The notes beneath the pieces were generated by a model. That model was not told where the DNA came from, searched no databases, and saw nothing but the letters and a program-made list of their open reading frames with translations. Shown here piece by piece: positions 8,901 through 18,089 of a stretch of 64,000 nucleotides of DNA. Source of the stretch: Flavobacterium tagetis (lineage in GTDB: Bacteria; Bacteroidota; Bacteroidia; Flavobacteriales; Flavobacteriaceae); contig NZ_JAERSF010000006.1 of the NCBI RefSeq assembly GCF_016735615.1, forward strand, positions 170,345 to 234,344, given 5' to 3'. Both the position numbers and the translations under genes were made by a program. Positions within the stretch are counted from its first letter, which is position 1. The number at the start of each line of letters is the position of its first letter.

Positions 8901-9630
8901 AATTACAAAACCAGAAAACAAAATTCCGGAAATAGGTACAATCCTTCAGCCTTTTGCTTCTTTTGGAGGAAAAGCTGCCGAGGACAAAACTGATAGAAAT
9001 AAAAGAGTAAGCAACAGCATTAAAACCAAAAATAGAGCAAGCACACCCTCAGATTATTATACTCTGATTGCTGAGAAATTCAATACCATTTATTATTCAA
9101 AAGTTGTCACTAAAAAAAATGATAATAGTACAAATGTTTACCTGATAAGAAAAATAGCATCAGATAATGATTCAAACGCTTTTATTCCTTTGGTGACCAA
9201 TGCTCTAGAAATTCAGGTGCAAAAGTTTTTAAGTGCTAACTCATCGCCATTTATTAATCTAAAAGTTTCCAATTTCAATCTAGAGTACGTTTGCATCAAT
9301 ATCACAATTCAAGTCGATCCAAACTATCAGACGACATTGGTCAGCAAGAATGTAAATCTAGCTCTAAAAAAGTATTTGTCGCCTTGGATTTCGAATTGTC
9401 CATCTGAAATAGCAATTGGCAAACCTCTTGTCGATGCCAAAGTGAGCACATTTATACAAAACATAAAAGGAGTTCTTACTGTCGAAAATGTAACCTTTTC
9501 GAGCTATTATATCGATCCTGTTACAGGAGCTCAAACTACCATAAAAAGCGAAAAAGAAACTTTAATGCCGTATGGTTCAACGACGCTTTTAGTTTCGGCG
9601 CCCAATCATAATATTTCATATCTGATATAA
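5899..9630 (+). CDS. Large baseplate J-like protein (Afp11-like)
   Basis: A 1243-residue cytoplasmic baseplate protein in the Afp11 position. The recognisable baseplate J-like part is C-terminal (about residues 1040-1200). It starts around the RASTPSDYYTLIAEKFNTIY segment and contains VYLIRKI and the paired strands ILEV-type and NLEYVCINITIQVDPNY, then ALKKYLSPWI. The long N-terminal region is helical and the middle is beta-rich. In Afp and PVC this protein dimerises with Afp12 to form the wedges that connect the hub to the sheath. The start overlaps the gp25-like gene by four bases, and the Afp12-like gene begins two bases after the stop. No signal peptide is present. Confidence 0.85.
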   Translation: MILIDQNSAINSLNEALVPNPHLIDGRTEQDWLYFLTEFSKLINFYNDSNTIDGNWSPFLLKDPVFLTASISKTNYKKLYVDYKNGCLEIQNLILKKVLIPNSRALNNLFDRITAIYQIIERWTHYMQSNSEIYDLKTYMLQEVKTRLSIDFWAIQSYRQYLYKLNVDGLFIMSAPFEEFKSFDKNIWYINKDKIPFWQVFGFEKEHPILQETKSVLITSLDILTKIGDKLFQFLETIIHHASKEFKKLNLKKGHFPDTVLLRSFVNILKIQQEQLNGLSEKHLDFYYQNILKQTKLPAVADQTFLCATLTKPTSVYTLPKGTLFNAGVDANKNPILFASQKNATLNPATIASVHKLSYQNKNNASYNLQTIVKPTEIQLDAENKAISWETFGSDDLSLTPSLIGIGFASPMLLLREGKRKITLTLEFDSPIDLQILQKANYFLSTQKDWLKLDLVPSNFTIDATRQNIVTIVINLDATVAAIEPFLVNPDGLKSDWPMMKVLFQNVPNPQNPPKVISITIALKVTGMKTFQLYNDYGELSTKNPFPPFGPIPLVNANFIIGNNEILSKPLDSFIVEIDWDKRPNDFSVYYKEYNLYLNPPPKKTSLIEEIEEGIKHIFFPKEEEKIIVPEFSNASFMVDFNIMKNKSWQNVKMSKITSSEVDKVFVPKDLIPKPLYLFDLETGDPSKPILNASSSYYLYCKPDSTLNTIASPKIPKIWKPDPNIQKEVLKFTEESSSGFVKMTLSSPEYGFGSELYTNVVASIALQNGNKLAMAKDQEVTDFIAAANVPFVPKIQGFSAIYNASVTYKLDGTAGDYPLQYFIYAPFSNYTVFDSATADKTETNLFSTEIVGSSENGAVKGFPLYPSFNYNGALFIELDNLICNSTLNLYFELARNSTALTNQNSISYYYLSESGWKNIQPLSDQTNQFRCSGIIEIPIPADCNNDNTIMPGTKNWISIAAIGNLASFSKTTFMQTNGFSVQRTGTAFLTDTESPHIDANTITKPENKIPEIGTILQPFASFGGKAAEDKTDRNKRVSNSIKTKNRASTPSDYYTLIAEKFNTIYYSKVVTKKNDNSTNVYLIRKIASDNDSNAFIPLVTNALEIQVQKFLSANSSPFINLKVSNFNLEYVCINITIQVDPNYQTTLVSKNVNLALKKYLSPWISNCPSEIAIGKPLVDAKVSTFIQNIKGVLTVENVTFSSYYIDPVTGAQTTIKSEKETLMPYGSTTLLVSAPNHNISYLI

Positions 9631-9632
9631 AA

Positions 9633-12365
9633 ATGGATACTAATAATCAAATAACAAGACTTCAGCTTCCACCGTATCAGGATTTTAATTTCCTGAAAGA
9701 CGAGGCTATTGATTATATCCAAAATCATATTGGAAATGAATGGACAAACTTTAACCCCAGCGATCCTGGAATGACCATTCTTGATCAGGTATGTTATGCA
9801 TTGACCGAATTGGGCTATTGCACCGATTTTTCGATACCAGATATTTTGACAGATTCTACTGGAAAAATGGAAATCGAAAATCAGTTTTATATGCCTTATA
9901 AAATCCTGACTACGTCGCCCTATACTATTGATGACTATAGAAAATATATCATCGACGGAATTGAAGATGTATATAATGTTGAGATTGCAACTTACAATGA
10001 TAATATCTTGCCATTTAGCCGAGTGTATCAAACTTATCTCTACATCAATCCAGACATTACAGATGTTAGCACATACAATAACATTTGCAAATCGGTCTTT
10101 TATTACCTCAATCAGAGCCGAAATATTGGAGAACTTTTTAATATGCCGATTGTGTTACAGCCCCAAAATTGCTGGATTGGAGCAAAAATAGAGCTCGAAA
10201 AGGATGTTGATGAGCATACAGTTTTATTAGAACTTCAAGATAAAATTCGCACTTATATATTTCCAAAAATAGATCAGGTGAATTATGATGCTATGAAAGA
10301 CGACGGATATGATTCTGCCGAAATATATGATGGGCCTTATCTTAAAAATGGATGGATTTTAAATCAATCTTTATCCGATAAAAAAGATATTATAAAAGCC
10401 ATTGATCTGATTCCTGTAATCGAATCAGTAACAGGCATTATTTCGGTTTCAGGAGTGCAACTTTATCAAAATACAAATACTGTACAAACATTGCAATCAA
10501 CTGAAAGCCAAATATTATCTATTGACATTATGGCTTCTTATAAAGAGAAAAAATTAATATTGAGCAGTAACGGAAAACAAGTTGCTGTTGATCCTTTTGG
10601 TCCGTTGCAAATTAATATTGGCAAATATCAAGATACCTCGACAAGTTTAAACAACAAGCCAACTATAAAATTGCCCAAAAGCAGTTTTAGAGACATCAAC
10701 AGTTATTATTCTATCCAAAATACATTTCCGCAGCAATATGGTATTGGCGAAGATAAAATCGAAGACAATTCTGCGCCAATTCAAGTTGCGCAATCGCGTC
10801 AATTAAAAGGTTATTTAACCTTATTTGATCAGGTTTTGGCAAATCAGTTTTCACAATTGGCAAATGTTTCAAAACTATTTTCTTTTACTAATTCGGTATG
10901 CGGAGCACCTTCAGACAATGAAGCTTTTTATGCCTTTAAAGATAAGTACGAGAAAAAACATCTAGAATATCCTGTTCCGTACAAAATGTTTTCTCCAAGT
11001 TATTTCTATCAGTCCTTGTATAATATTCCTCATATAAAACCTTTATTAAAAAATAATGCCATTTTCGAGTACAGTTATGGAGACGAAACCAAAAAGGAAT
11101 TGAAAGAAAAAAGCTGGCGAGAATATCAGCAAGATCCTTATAATGCCTACATTTTTGGAATGATGAAAATCATGGAGGAAGAAGATGTAAACTTTGAAAG
11201 ACGCAATAAAATACTTGATCATCTGCTTGCTAGACATGGTGAATCTCCAAAGGTAATTGATGCCATAATTCACGATACAATCTATACCGGAAACAAGAAA
11301 AAGGATCAGATTATCCTAAAGAGCTTGTATTTGCAGAACCTTGATTTATTGTCGTATAACCGACTAAAAGGCTACAATTTTCTGACTGCTGCAAAGATAG
11401 ATCAAAACAATGATGCTGGTTTGCAAAACATTAAAAAGGAACATTTTGACCATATTAGTGAAAACACCTCAGATTTTGTTTTTCAATCTAATAAAATCAA
11501 TAAAAAGGAAAAGCTAAGCAAAACAGATTTCAGTAATTTTTCGGGTTTAGAACTAAAACTTAATTTACTTTTCGGATTAAAAAACATATACGCCAATTTT
11601 ATTACAACTCAATTTGAAACTTCTCAAAATTCTATCGAAGATCAATTAAACAGCAACAAAACGATACAAAAAATATATTGGTTTAAAGAAAAAAGAAAAG
11701 GCTGCGTTTTTATCGAAACTTCTATTCTTTTAAGTCAATTAAAATATAATATTGAAATTCTAAAACAAAGCAACAATTCATATAACCGAATTCAAAACAT
11801 AGATTTTCAATCAATTGCTAACTTAAATTATATTTTAAATACAACAAGCCAATCTATTTTGGATGCTCAGCTTTTGAAAGGTTATTTAGAATTTTCTAAT
11901 GAAAAATACTCTTTGATCTCTGATGATTCTAAAAGCATACTTGCTTCAGAATATACAAAAAGTAAATTATCTGATTATGCTTTCCGTATTACGGTTTCAT
12001 CTGGAAACGGAACCATTACAATAACCGATGAGGTTTTTAAGAAAAATGCAATTTTAGTATTTCCAGATTTTATTCCAGAATTGCAAACGCCCCAATTCAA
12101 AAAACGCTTAAAAGAGTTTCTTACAGTCAGCCTTCCAACAAACATAAAATGTGAATGTTTATTTGTAAGACTTCAAGATCTTGAAACTTTTGTGCCTAAT
12201 TATAATAGTTGGCATGAAAGCTTACGCTTCAAAAACACTTTGGATGTTCTCGATAAAGAGAGAAACAACTCAGAAACAACAAGTTCAAATGCTGAACAAT
12301 CAGCAGTGAATTTAATCAATAGTCTAACCTCAATTTTAGAAACAAAAAATGGAAGAAATAAATAG
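9633..12365 (+). CDS. Second baseplate wedge protein (Afp12-like)
   Basis: A 910-residue protein in the Afp12 position. The N-terminal segment is typical of baseplate wedge proteins in this class: DFNFLKDEAIDYIQNHIGNE, followed by WTNFNPSDPGMTILDQVCYALTEL (a T4 gp6 / baseplate J N-terminal pattern). Further along, residues near 385-400 read SRQLKGYLTLFDQVLANQF, a segment I recall from Bacteroidota eCIS homologues. It lies two bases after the Afp11-like gene and overlaps the tape-measure gene by 17 bases. Its likely role is the partner of the Afp11-like protein in the wedge heterodimer. Fold and role are inferred from family resemblance and synteny. Confidence 0.82.
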   Translation: MDTNNQITRLQLPPYQDFNFLKDEAIDYIQNHIGNEWTNFNPSDPGMTILDQVCYALTELGYCTDFSIPDILTDSTGKMEIENQFYMPYKILTTSPYTIDDYRKYIIDGIEDVYNVEIATYNDNILPFSRVYQTYLYINPDITDVSTYNNICKSVFYYLNQSRNIGELFNMPIVLQPQNCWIGAKIELEKDVDEHTVLLELQDKIRTYIFPKIDQVNYDAMKDDGYDSAEIYDGPYLKNGWILNQSLSDKKDIIKAIDLIPVIESVTGIISVSGVQLYQNTNTVQTLQSTESQILSIDIMASYKEKKLILSSNGKQVAVDPFGPLQINIGKYQDTSTSLNNKPTIKLPKSSFRDINSYYSIQNTFPQQYGIGEDKIEDNSAPIQVAQSRQLKGYLTLFDQVLANQFSQLANVSKLFSFTNSVCGAPSDNEAFYAFKDKYEKKHLEYPVPYKMFSPSYFYQSLYNIPHIKPLLKNNAIFEYSYGDETKKELKEKSWREYQQDPYNAYIFGMMKIMEEEDVNFERRNKILDHLLARHGESPKVIDAIIHDTIYTGNKKKDQIILKSLYLQNLDLLSYNRLKGYNFLTAAKIDQNNDAGLQNIKKEHFDHISENTSDFVFQSNKINKKEKLSKTDFSNFSGLELKLNLLFGLKNIYANFITTQFETSQNSIEDQLNSNKTIQKIYWFKEKRKGCVFIETSILLSQLKYNIEILKQSNNSYNRIQNIDFQSIANLNYILNTTSQSILDAQLLKGYLEFSNEKYSLISDDSKSILASEYTKSKLSDYAFRITVSSGNGTITITDEVFKKNAILVFPDFIPELQTPQFKKRLKEFLTVSLPTNIKCECLFVRLQDLETFVPNYNSWHESLRFKNTLDVLDKERNNSETTSSNAEQSAVNLINSLTSILETKNGRNK

Positions 12366-15300
12366 CCATATTGTATCGAGTCTAAAATGGGACACGACTT
12401 TTGATCAAAAAAAAGAAAGTTACAGGCTTCAGGAGCGTTTGAGCACTTGGAGCAAAATTACTTTGCCAAGAGAAGTCAACGCCATTTTTAACGAATTATG
12501 TCCGCAAGAGCAAAGCTGGCGTATTGAAACGCTCGAACTAGATTTAGGTTCTTGTGATTATAGCGATCTTGAATTTGATCTTAGCCGAAAAATACGAAAT
12601 CTATTAAGAGAAAAAATTGCCGAACTAATTCTGTATCAAAACAGTCAAAAACAAAACGGAATTGCAGTTTACAATAAAGAAAAATCGATTCTGGAAAACC
12701 TGATGATCTTTCTTTTAGAAGGTTATCTGCCTTGGAATTATCAAAATAAAGAAGGTTCTGTAAATCAGATTATGGCAGAATTACTTCAAAATAATCTAGC
12801 TGAGGTTATTGCCATTATTAAGGAAACCGGAATGACACATGAAGAGGTTAGAAAACGAATTGCATGGCAGTTTGAGGAAAAGAATATAACCAAAATAATT
12901 GCAGCACTTGAACCTAACAATAGTAGTTCTATTATTGAATTTAGCGCAACGATGGTTAATATTCAGGTTAAAGAAACCATTATTCAAACTAGCACGGCAA
13001 GTTTTAAAAAGAATCTGTGGTTCTTTATTCTGAACTTTTTACTACTAGAACGCGGAACTCTTTTTAATAAACTCGCTTTTATGAAAAGCAGTATTCTACA
13101 AATGGCTAATCATTACAATATTGCTTACGCAGAACTTATTATCTTAATTGAAAACACGATTATAAAACTCTCAGATAAAACGTCTCAGAATAACGATTTC
13201 ATTGCTTGTCTTAAAATATTGACTCAAGAATATGAAACTCAAAAAAGTGAAAATTACAAGCCAGAAACTGCTACAAATTATTGGAACGTATTAGACCAAT
13301 TACTAAAAAACAAAAACAATAGAAAATTTAAATCCGACAAAGACAATCTGAACGAGTTGATTATTGCATTGAGTATCGAGAATAAAACAAAGTTTAATGC
13401 TCTTATTCAGCCTATTTTTAAAGACAAAACCCAGATTGGATCTCTACTTCAAGATTTAAACGAGACTTCTATAAAAGTACTTTTCTCAAGATTAGACTCT
13501 ACTCCATCGCTTCTTCAAATGGAATCAATAATTTATTTGAATAAGCTGAGCCAGACTTTTAAACTTAAAACAAACAGTAAGGCTTTGTGGGAAATTGGAA
13601 TGCTTTTTCTTATCAAAAATAAAAATGCTGACAATAGTGTGTTTCTGCTTTTCTGCGTTAAGGAATTAGGAAGAAAAAATAATCTGAGCCATGAACATCT
13701 ATTGGCGATGTTTACCAATGCTAAAATACCAGCCGCAGTAAAAAACAATAATTCGGCAACAATTTATACCAATCTCAATGCTATTTATTGCAAGGAAATA
13801 AGCAATAATAATTCTAATTATCCCGCTGTTCATTTCAAAAATCTTGTAGCTAAACTTGAACTTGAATTACAGAAAAACAGTACCAAAAGCGTCTTTTTTA
13901 TCGATTTGCAAAGATCTCTGACTAGAAGCATTTTATTGCATCCTAAAATGGCGTTTGAAGTCATGTTAACACACGTAAACAAAGAAGTTTTGAAAAAAAT
14001 ACTTCCGCTGGTTTTAAATCGAGAAATGCTTCAATTATTGGTAAAAACAGCCAATTATAAAAAAACAAAACTTGTGCAAACGATTCAAGTTGTTTATGAA
14101 ATTCTAAATGAAAAAGATAAATATGATTTTCCTGAAGAATTAATAACAGACGATTTGTTACTATTTGGAATGCAAGAAATATTGTTTCATCCAGAACACA
14201 ATTCTTCTTTATTTCTGGAAACTATTATTGTGCAACTATCCAAAAAAGTAGCCGATAAGAAACGTAACGATTATTTTCAGTTTATCGCAAAACTGATTCA
14301 GTCCAAACGAATTAAATCTTTTGGAGTTTCCATTAAAAAAACTTTTTTAAATCAGTTAAAAAATACAAAATCAATTGATACTGTTGCGCTTGCTTTACTC
14401 ATTCAAAATACATCACAGCAAAACCAACAAGAATTAGCGCAATTATTGACCGTTAATTTTAATGATTCAGGATTTGTTTTACTGCGAAAACAAGATAGAA
14501 AAGAGAGCGAAAATATATTGCATTATTTCTTGACCAATGGAGTTGCACTGAAAAAGAATTGGATTCAGAAAACTACTTCTGTTATAACTCAAAATGCAAA
14601 ATCGGTTTCAAAAACTAAGATTATTGCAGAATTAAACGAGCTTTTTTGGAACACAATTTTAAAATATTCAGCTTACAAAGGCAATGAGGTTTTATTTGAA
14701 AAACTGCTTCAGAAAGAGCTTAAATTGTATTTAAAAAAGAATGTTTCAAAGGAAAAAGTACAGTTTGAAAACGAAATAAAATCTTTTGAATCTACCAATT
14801 CTACACCAGAATTAGAACATTTTTTTGAAAGCGAAATGATTTCGGATTATATGGTTTCTAATAAAACTTCAGAATCTATCAATACAGATATATTGCTTGA
14901 AATTGAAAATTTATCTGAGAAAGAAAAATACAAATGGATATCGTCGATTCTTATAGAACGCCAGATTTCTTCTGCATTCAATATTTCTAAAACAATTGAA
15001 ATTAAAGATATTTTGAATGCTATTATCTTAAAAGAGCCTAAAATTTTCTTTCGAATAATAAAAAAAGAATTTATTCCCGAAGCTCAAATGGATTGGCTTT
15101 GCCGCAATATCAGCTTTCATAATTTGTGCAATGCGGTAAGTCAATTAGATAAAAACAGAGAATCATATTTGAAAATTCTGGAAAAATTTAATCATGTGTT
15201 GGGAGGCGTAACCATCAAAGGTTTGGCTTCTAAAGAAATGCAGCATCTTTTGCTTCGAAAAGTTTTGAAAGCTGTAGTCAACGATAATTGGAGACTTATT

Positions 15301-16044
15301 GCAATTGATAAAATATGGAATGAATTGATTTGGGAAATTGTAACCAAAAAAGGAATTTCTAAAAAAAACTTTCTGATTGATATTGAAAAATATATCTATC
15401 AATTTCCTCCCGCGTTACAGCTTGGATTCAAGGAAATTCTAAGAACCGAAAAACAAACCTCAACTATTTTAAAACAACCTGAAATATTCTCGAAAATGGA
15501 ACAAATTAAAATTAAAGAAAAACCAAAAACTAACCTCAAGCAAGGTGTTGCGGTTAGAAATGCAGGAATTGTACTCTTGAACAATTATATCGCAATGCTT
15601 TTTGAACGACTGAATCTAACCTCAGAAAATAAATTTATAAGTAACGAACATCAGGTTAGAGCCGTGCAGTATTTACAATATGTTATTACGGGAATACAGG
15701 AAACAGAAGAAGTTTATCTGCCTCTAAATAAAGTTTTGTGTGGTTTGCCATTGACAGATACTGTGCCTGATTTTATAGAAATGTCTGATCGGGATAAAGA
15801 ATTAATAAACGGTTTGATACAAGCGGCGATTTCGCATTGGCCAGAAATTGGAGACTGCTCCATAGACGGTTTTCGCGGAAACTGGCTTGTACGTGACGGA
15901 ATTCTGGTAGAACTAGAAGATAAATGGGAGCTTACAGTCGAAAAAAGAGCTTATGATATATTGATTAACAGGTCTCCTTTTGCTTTTTCAATTGTAAAAT
16001 ACCATTGGATGGATAAGCCTCTTCATGTCATTTGGCCTTATTAA
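12349..16044 (+). CDS. Contractile injection system tape-measure protein (Afp14-like)
   Basis: A 1231-residue protein with the conserved ends of the CIS tape-measure family. The N-terminus has RLSTWSKITLPREVNAIFNE and WRIETLELDLGSCDY. The C-terminus carries AGIVLLNNYIAMLFERLNL, VRAVQYLQYVITG, VLCGLPLTDTVP, a HWPEIGD...GFRGNWLVRDG block and the terminal YHWMDKPLHVIWPY. The middle is a long lysine- and leucine-rich helical region whose length would set the particle length. Unlike phage tape measures it shows no obvious membrane helices. The start lies inside the end of the Afp12-like gene. This is among the safest calls in the operon. Confidence 0.9.
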   Translation: MEEINSHIVSSLKWDTTFDQKKESYRLQERLSTWSKITLPREVNAIFNELCPQEQSWRIETLELDLGSCDYSDLEFDLSRKIRNLLREKIAELILYQNSQKQNGIAVYNKEKSILENLMIFLLEGYLPWNYQNKEGSVNQIMAELLQNNLAEVIAIIKETGMTHEEVRKRIAWQFEEKNITKIIAALEPNNSSSIIEFSATMVNIQVKETIIQTSTASFKKNLWFFILNFLLLERGTLFNKLAFMKSSILQMANHYNIAYAELIILIENTIIKLSDKTSQNNDFIACLKILTQEYETQKSENYKPETATNYWNVLDQLLKNKNNRKFKSDKDNLNELIIALSIENKTKFNALIQPIFKDKTQIGSLLQDLNETSIKVLFSRLDSTPSLLQMESIIYLNKLSQTFKLKTNSKALWEIGMLFLIKNKNADNSVFLLFCVKELGRKNNLSHEHLLAMFTNAKIPAAVKNNNSATIYTNLNAIYCKEISNNNSNYPAVHFKNLVAKLELELQKNSTKSVFFIDLQRSLTRSILLHPKMAFEVMLTHVNKEVLKKILPLVLNREMLQLLVKTANYKKTKLVQTIQVVYEILNEKDKYDFPEELITDDLLLFGMQEILFHPEHNSSLFLETIIVQLSKKVADKKRNDYFQFIAKLIQSKRIKSFGVSIKKTFLNQLKNTKSIDTVALALLIQNTSQQNQQELAQLLTVNFNDSGFVLLRKQDRKESENILHYFLTNGVALKKNWIQKTTSVITQNAKSVSKTKIIAELNELFWNTILKYSAYKGNEVLFEKLLQKELKLYLKKNVSKEKVQFENEIKSFESTNSTPELEHFFESEMISDYMVSNKTSESINTDILLEIENLSEKEKYKWISSILIERQISSAFNISKTIEIKDILNAIILKEPKIFFRIIKKEFIPEAQMDWLCRNISFHNLCNAVSQLDKNRESYLKILEKFNHVLGGVTIKGLASKEMQHLLLRKVLKAVVNDNWRLIAIDKIWNELIWEIVTKKGISKKNFLIDIEKYIYQFPPALQLGFKEILRTEKQTSTILKQPEIFSKMEQIKIKEKPKTNLKQGVAVRNAGIVLLNNYIAMLFERLNLTSENKFISNEHQVRAVQYLQYVITGIQETEEVYLPLNKVLCGLPLTDTVPDFIEMSDRDKELINGLIQAAISHWPEIGDCSIDGFRGNWLVRDGILVELEDKWELTVEKRAYDILINRSPFAFSIVKYHWMDKPLHVIWPY

Positions 16045-16127
16045 CAAAGCATTCGAAAAACTGCTTATCTAAACAAGAACCAGGAATACAATATTGAAAT
16101 ATAAATTAATCAACTAAAAAAACTATT

Positions 16128-18077
16128 ATGAACAGTTACAACGAAAATCTGCATTCTAGTGTATTGTCATCATTAGAAAGTCAGGAGATGACCAAAAAAC
16201 AATTGAGTTCACAATTGAGCAATTCGATGTTTACTCTTTATTATGCCGAAGGAGCTGAAATTGTTGCACAGGAAAAACTCGATGCAACAACAAAAATGTA
16301 CACAGAAAAACAGCATATAAATGATGTTGTTGTGAAAAATAAGAACATGGCAGACAACTTGTTATTATCTGCAAATCAGCAAAAAACATATGTAACGCAA
16401 GCGGTTACCAATATGGCTGTTTGTGCATCAAACATACAGATTGCTTCCAATTCTATTGTTCGTTTGGCGAGTGATATTGGCAGTATTTACAGTATTGTTA
16501 ATGCAGCTGATTATGGAACTCAGATTTATCAGCAGACTCTTGAAGCTTACAATCTGATTAACAAAACAGCTTACAATGCCGAACGCACTTCGCAATATGC
16601 TATGGAAGCCACTGCTGCGATTTCTGAAGTTTCAAGCTCAACAGTTGCCGACGGAGCTAAACTGACGAATACATCTGTCAACAATTTATTGCAGGTAACC
16701 ACTTCTGACTTAACGGCTATTACGGCAGTCTTAACTGTAGATAATGACACAAAATCTAAAGCCAGTATTGCTACAAGAGCTGCAGAAGGTGCTATAAAAT
16801 GCAGTGAAGTCGAATATGATGCTGCAAAAAAAGCATATACATTCAATAACGCACAATTTAACCAAAATCTAGTTGTTGAAGTTCCTAAACTTTTTGATCC
16901 TTCGTCAGGCAATTTTAATGTTTCATTTAATGCTTATAGAAGTCCGTTTTCTGCAGACGACAGAAATCCTGATACCCAAAATGTTGGATTAAAAAAACCT
17001 GTATTAAGCTATAATATCATTTTGGTTAAGGACAGCAAAAAATCATTGTTTAGTGCTTCTGTTGCAGAAGATTTAGTAGGCAATCCTGCCCAGTGTAAAA
17101 GCATACCTGCTACTCAAACTCCAGATGCTCAAGGAAAATATACAGAGACTCTAGCCTATAAACAATATAGAGATTCTGACAACGATCCGTTGGTTCTTGG
17201 AGAAAATTATGTGGCTTTTCTTTTAATCATGTTTACTGAAAGCTACAAAAAAGAGATTAATACGTTTGACGAATATCTGTCTGCTCCTTCTGAAGTTTTT
17301 TCATTAACCTATACCTTAAAAAATGCCAAACATATTGGCGCTTCTAGAGAAAATGGTTCTGAAGATTTGTCTAAAATTACTTTTAGCGTTGAAAAGGAAG
17401 AAGTCTTAAAACCAGCTGAAATTGATTACAGATGTTTCTTCTTGCCTTATCCTGATGATATGGCTACAAATGAGGATTTAGACACGCTTGAATCTAAAAT
17501 TGAAACGCTTGAATTAGAAGAAGAAATTAAAACGGTTGAAGCAGAAATTAAATCTTTTAATGAAGAAATCGAAAATTTAAATGCTTCGGCAAATCAGCCG
17601 AATGCCGAAGGAGGCAAAAATGCTAAAGATGCCGATCAGGAAAAACAAAAAAGCGCAAGTTTGAAAAGTGCGTTGACAGATACTAAAGAAAAGTTACGTC
17701 TCGCAAAAAGCCAATTGGCAGATCTGAACACAAAACTGAAAGACGTTAAGGACAAATCGCCTAAGCCCGTTAAAAACACCAATGCTTTCTTCTTCAATTT
17801 AAACTTAGCCGAGAACATTCCTGCAGGAAACTTTACCAATGCCAAACAGCATAGAACTGCATCTGGACATGAATTTTTGGTAGATATTGATACTACAACT
17901 ACTGACAATTTTGGAAATCCTTTGGTTGAAGATAAAAATTACATTCCAGTAGTTTTATCGTATTACAAAGGCACAGAAAACTCAAGATCGAAGTATACCA
18001 ACAGTCTTTCTGATTGGCAAAATACACCGCCAATACCTTATTCTACAAAAGAAACTTTAAAATCATCAACTCTTTAA
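16128..18077 (+). CDS. Unknown coiled-coil protein of the eCIS operon
   Basis: I do not recognise a named family for this 649-residue protein. The first about 240 residues are alanine- and serine-rich helices (for example ASNSIVRLASDIGSIYSIV). A beta-rich segment follows to about residue 445 (FNVSFNAYRSPFSADDRN, YNIILVKDSKKSLF). Residues about 445-545 are a strong charged coiled coil (LDTLESKIETLELEEEIKTV...KEKLRLAKSQLADLNTKLKD), and a second beta-rich segment ends the protein. There is no signal peptide or membrane helix. Its place between tape measure and ATPase is where fibre or accessory genes sit in other eCIS. A surface fibre or attachment role is possible but unproven. The next gene seems to be a shorter relative of its N-terminal helical part. 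Confidence 0.75.
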   Translation: MNSYNENLHSSVLSSLESQEMTKKQLSSQLSNSMFTLYYAEGAEIVAQEKLDATTKMYTEKQHINDVVVKNKNMADNLLLSANQQKTYVTQAVTNMAVCASNIQIASNSIVRLASDIGSIYSIVNAADYGTQIYQQTLEAYNLINKTAYNAERTSQYAMEATAAISEVSSSTVADGAKLTNTSVNNLLQVTTSDLTAITAVLTVDNDTKSKASIATRAAEGAIKCSEVEYDAAKKAYTFNNAQFNQNLVVEVPKLFDPSSGNFNVSFNAYRSPFSADDRNPDTQNVGLKKPVLSYNIILVKDSKKSLFSASVAEDLVGNPAQCKSIPATQTPDAQGKYTETLAYKQYRDSDNDPLVLGENYVAFLLIMFTESYKKEINTFDEYLSAPSEVFSLTYTLKNAKHIGASRENGSEDLSKITFSVEKEEVLKPAEIDYRCFFLPYPDDMATNEDLDTLESKIETLELEEEIKTVEAEIKSFNEEIENLNASANQPNAEGGKNAKDADQEKQKSASLKSALTDTKEKLRLAKSQLADLNTKLKDVKDKSPKPVKNTNAFFFNLNLAENIPAGNFTNAKQHRTASGHEFLVDIDTTTTDNFGNPLVEDKNYIPVVLSYYKGTENSRSKYTNSLSDWQNTPPIPYSTKETLKSSTL

Positions 18078-18089
18078 TACCTCAGCTAT

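Noticed and set aside
9606..10031. 141-codon minus-strand open frame opposite the two baseplate genes
   Set aside because: It lies wholly antisense to a strongly supported baseplate gene and its product (many isoleucines, no domain) looks like a mirror frame of AT-rich coding DNA.
16571..16912. 113-codon minus-strand open frame
   Set aside because: Opposite the coiled-coil gene, low-complexity alanine/valine-rich product, no independent promoter or family.
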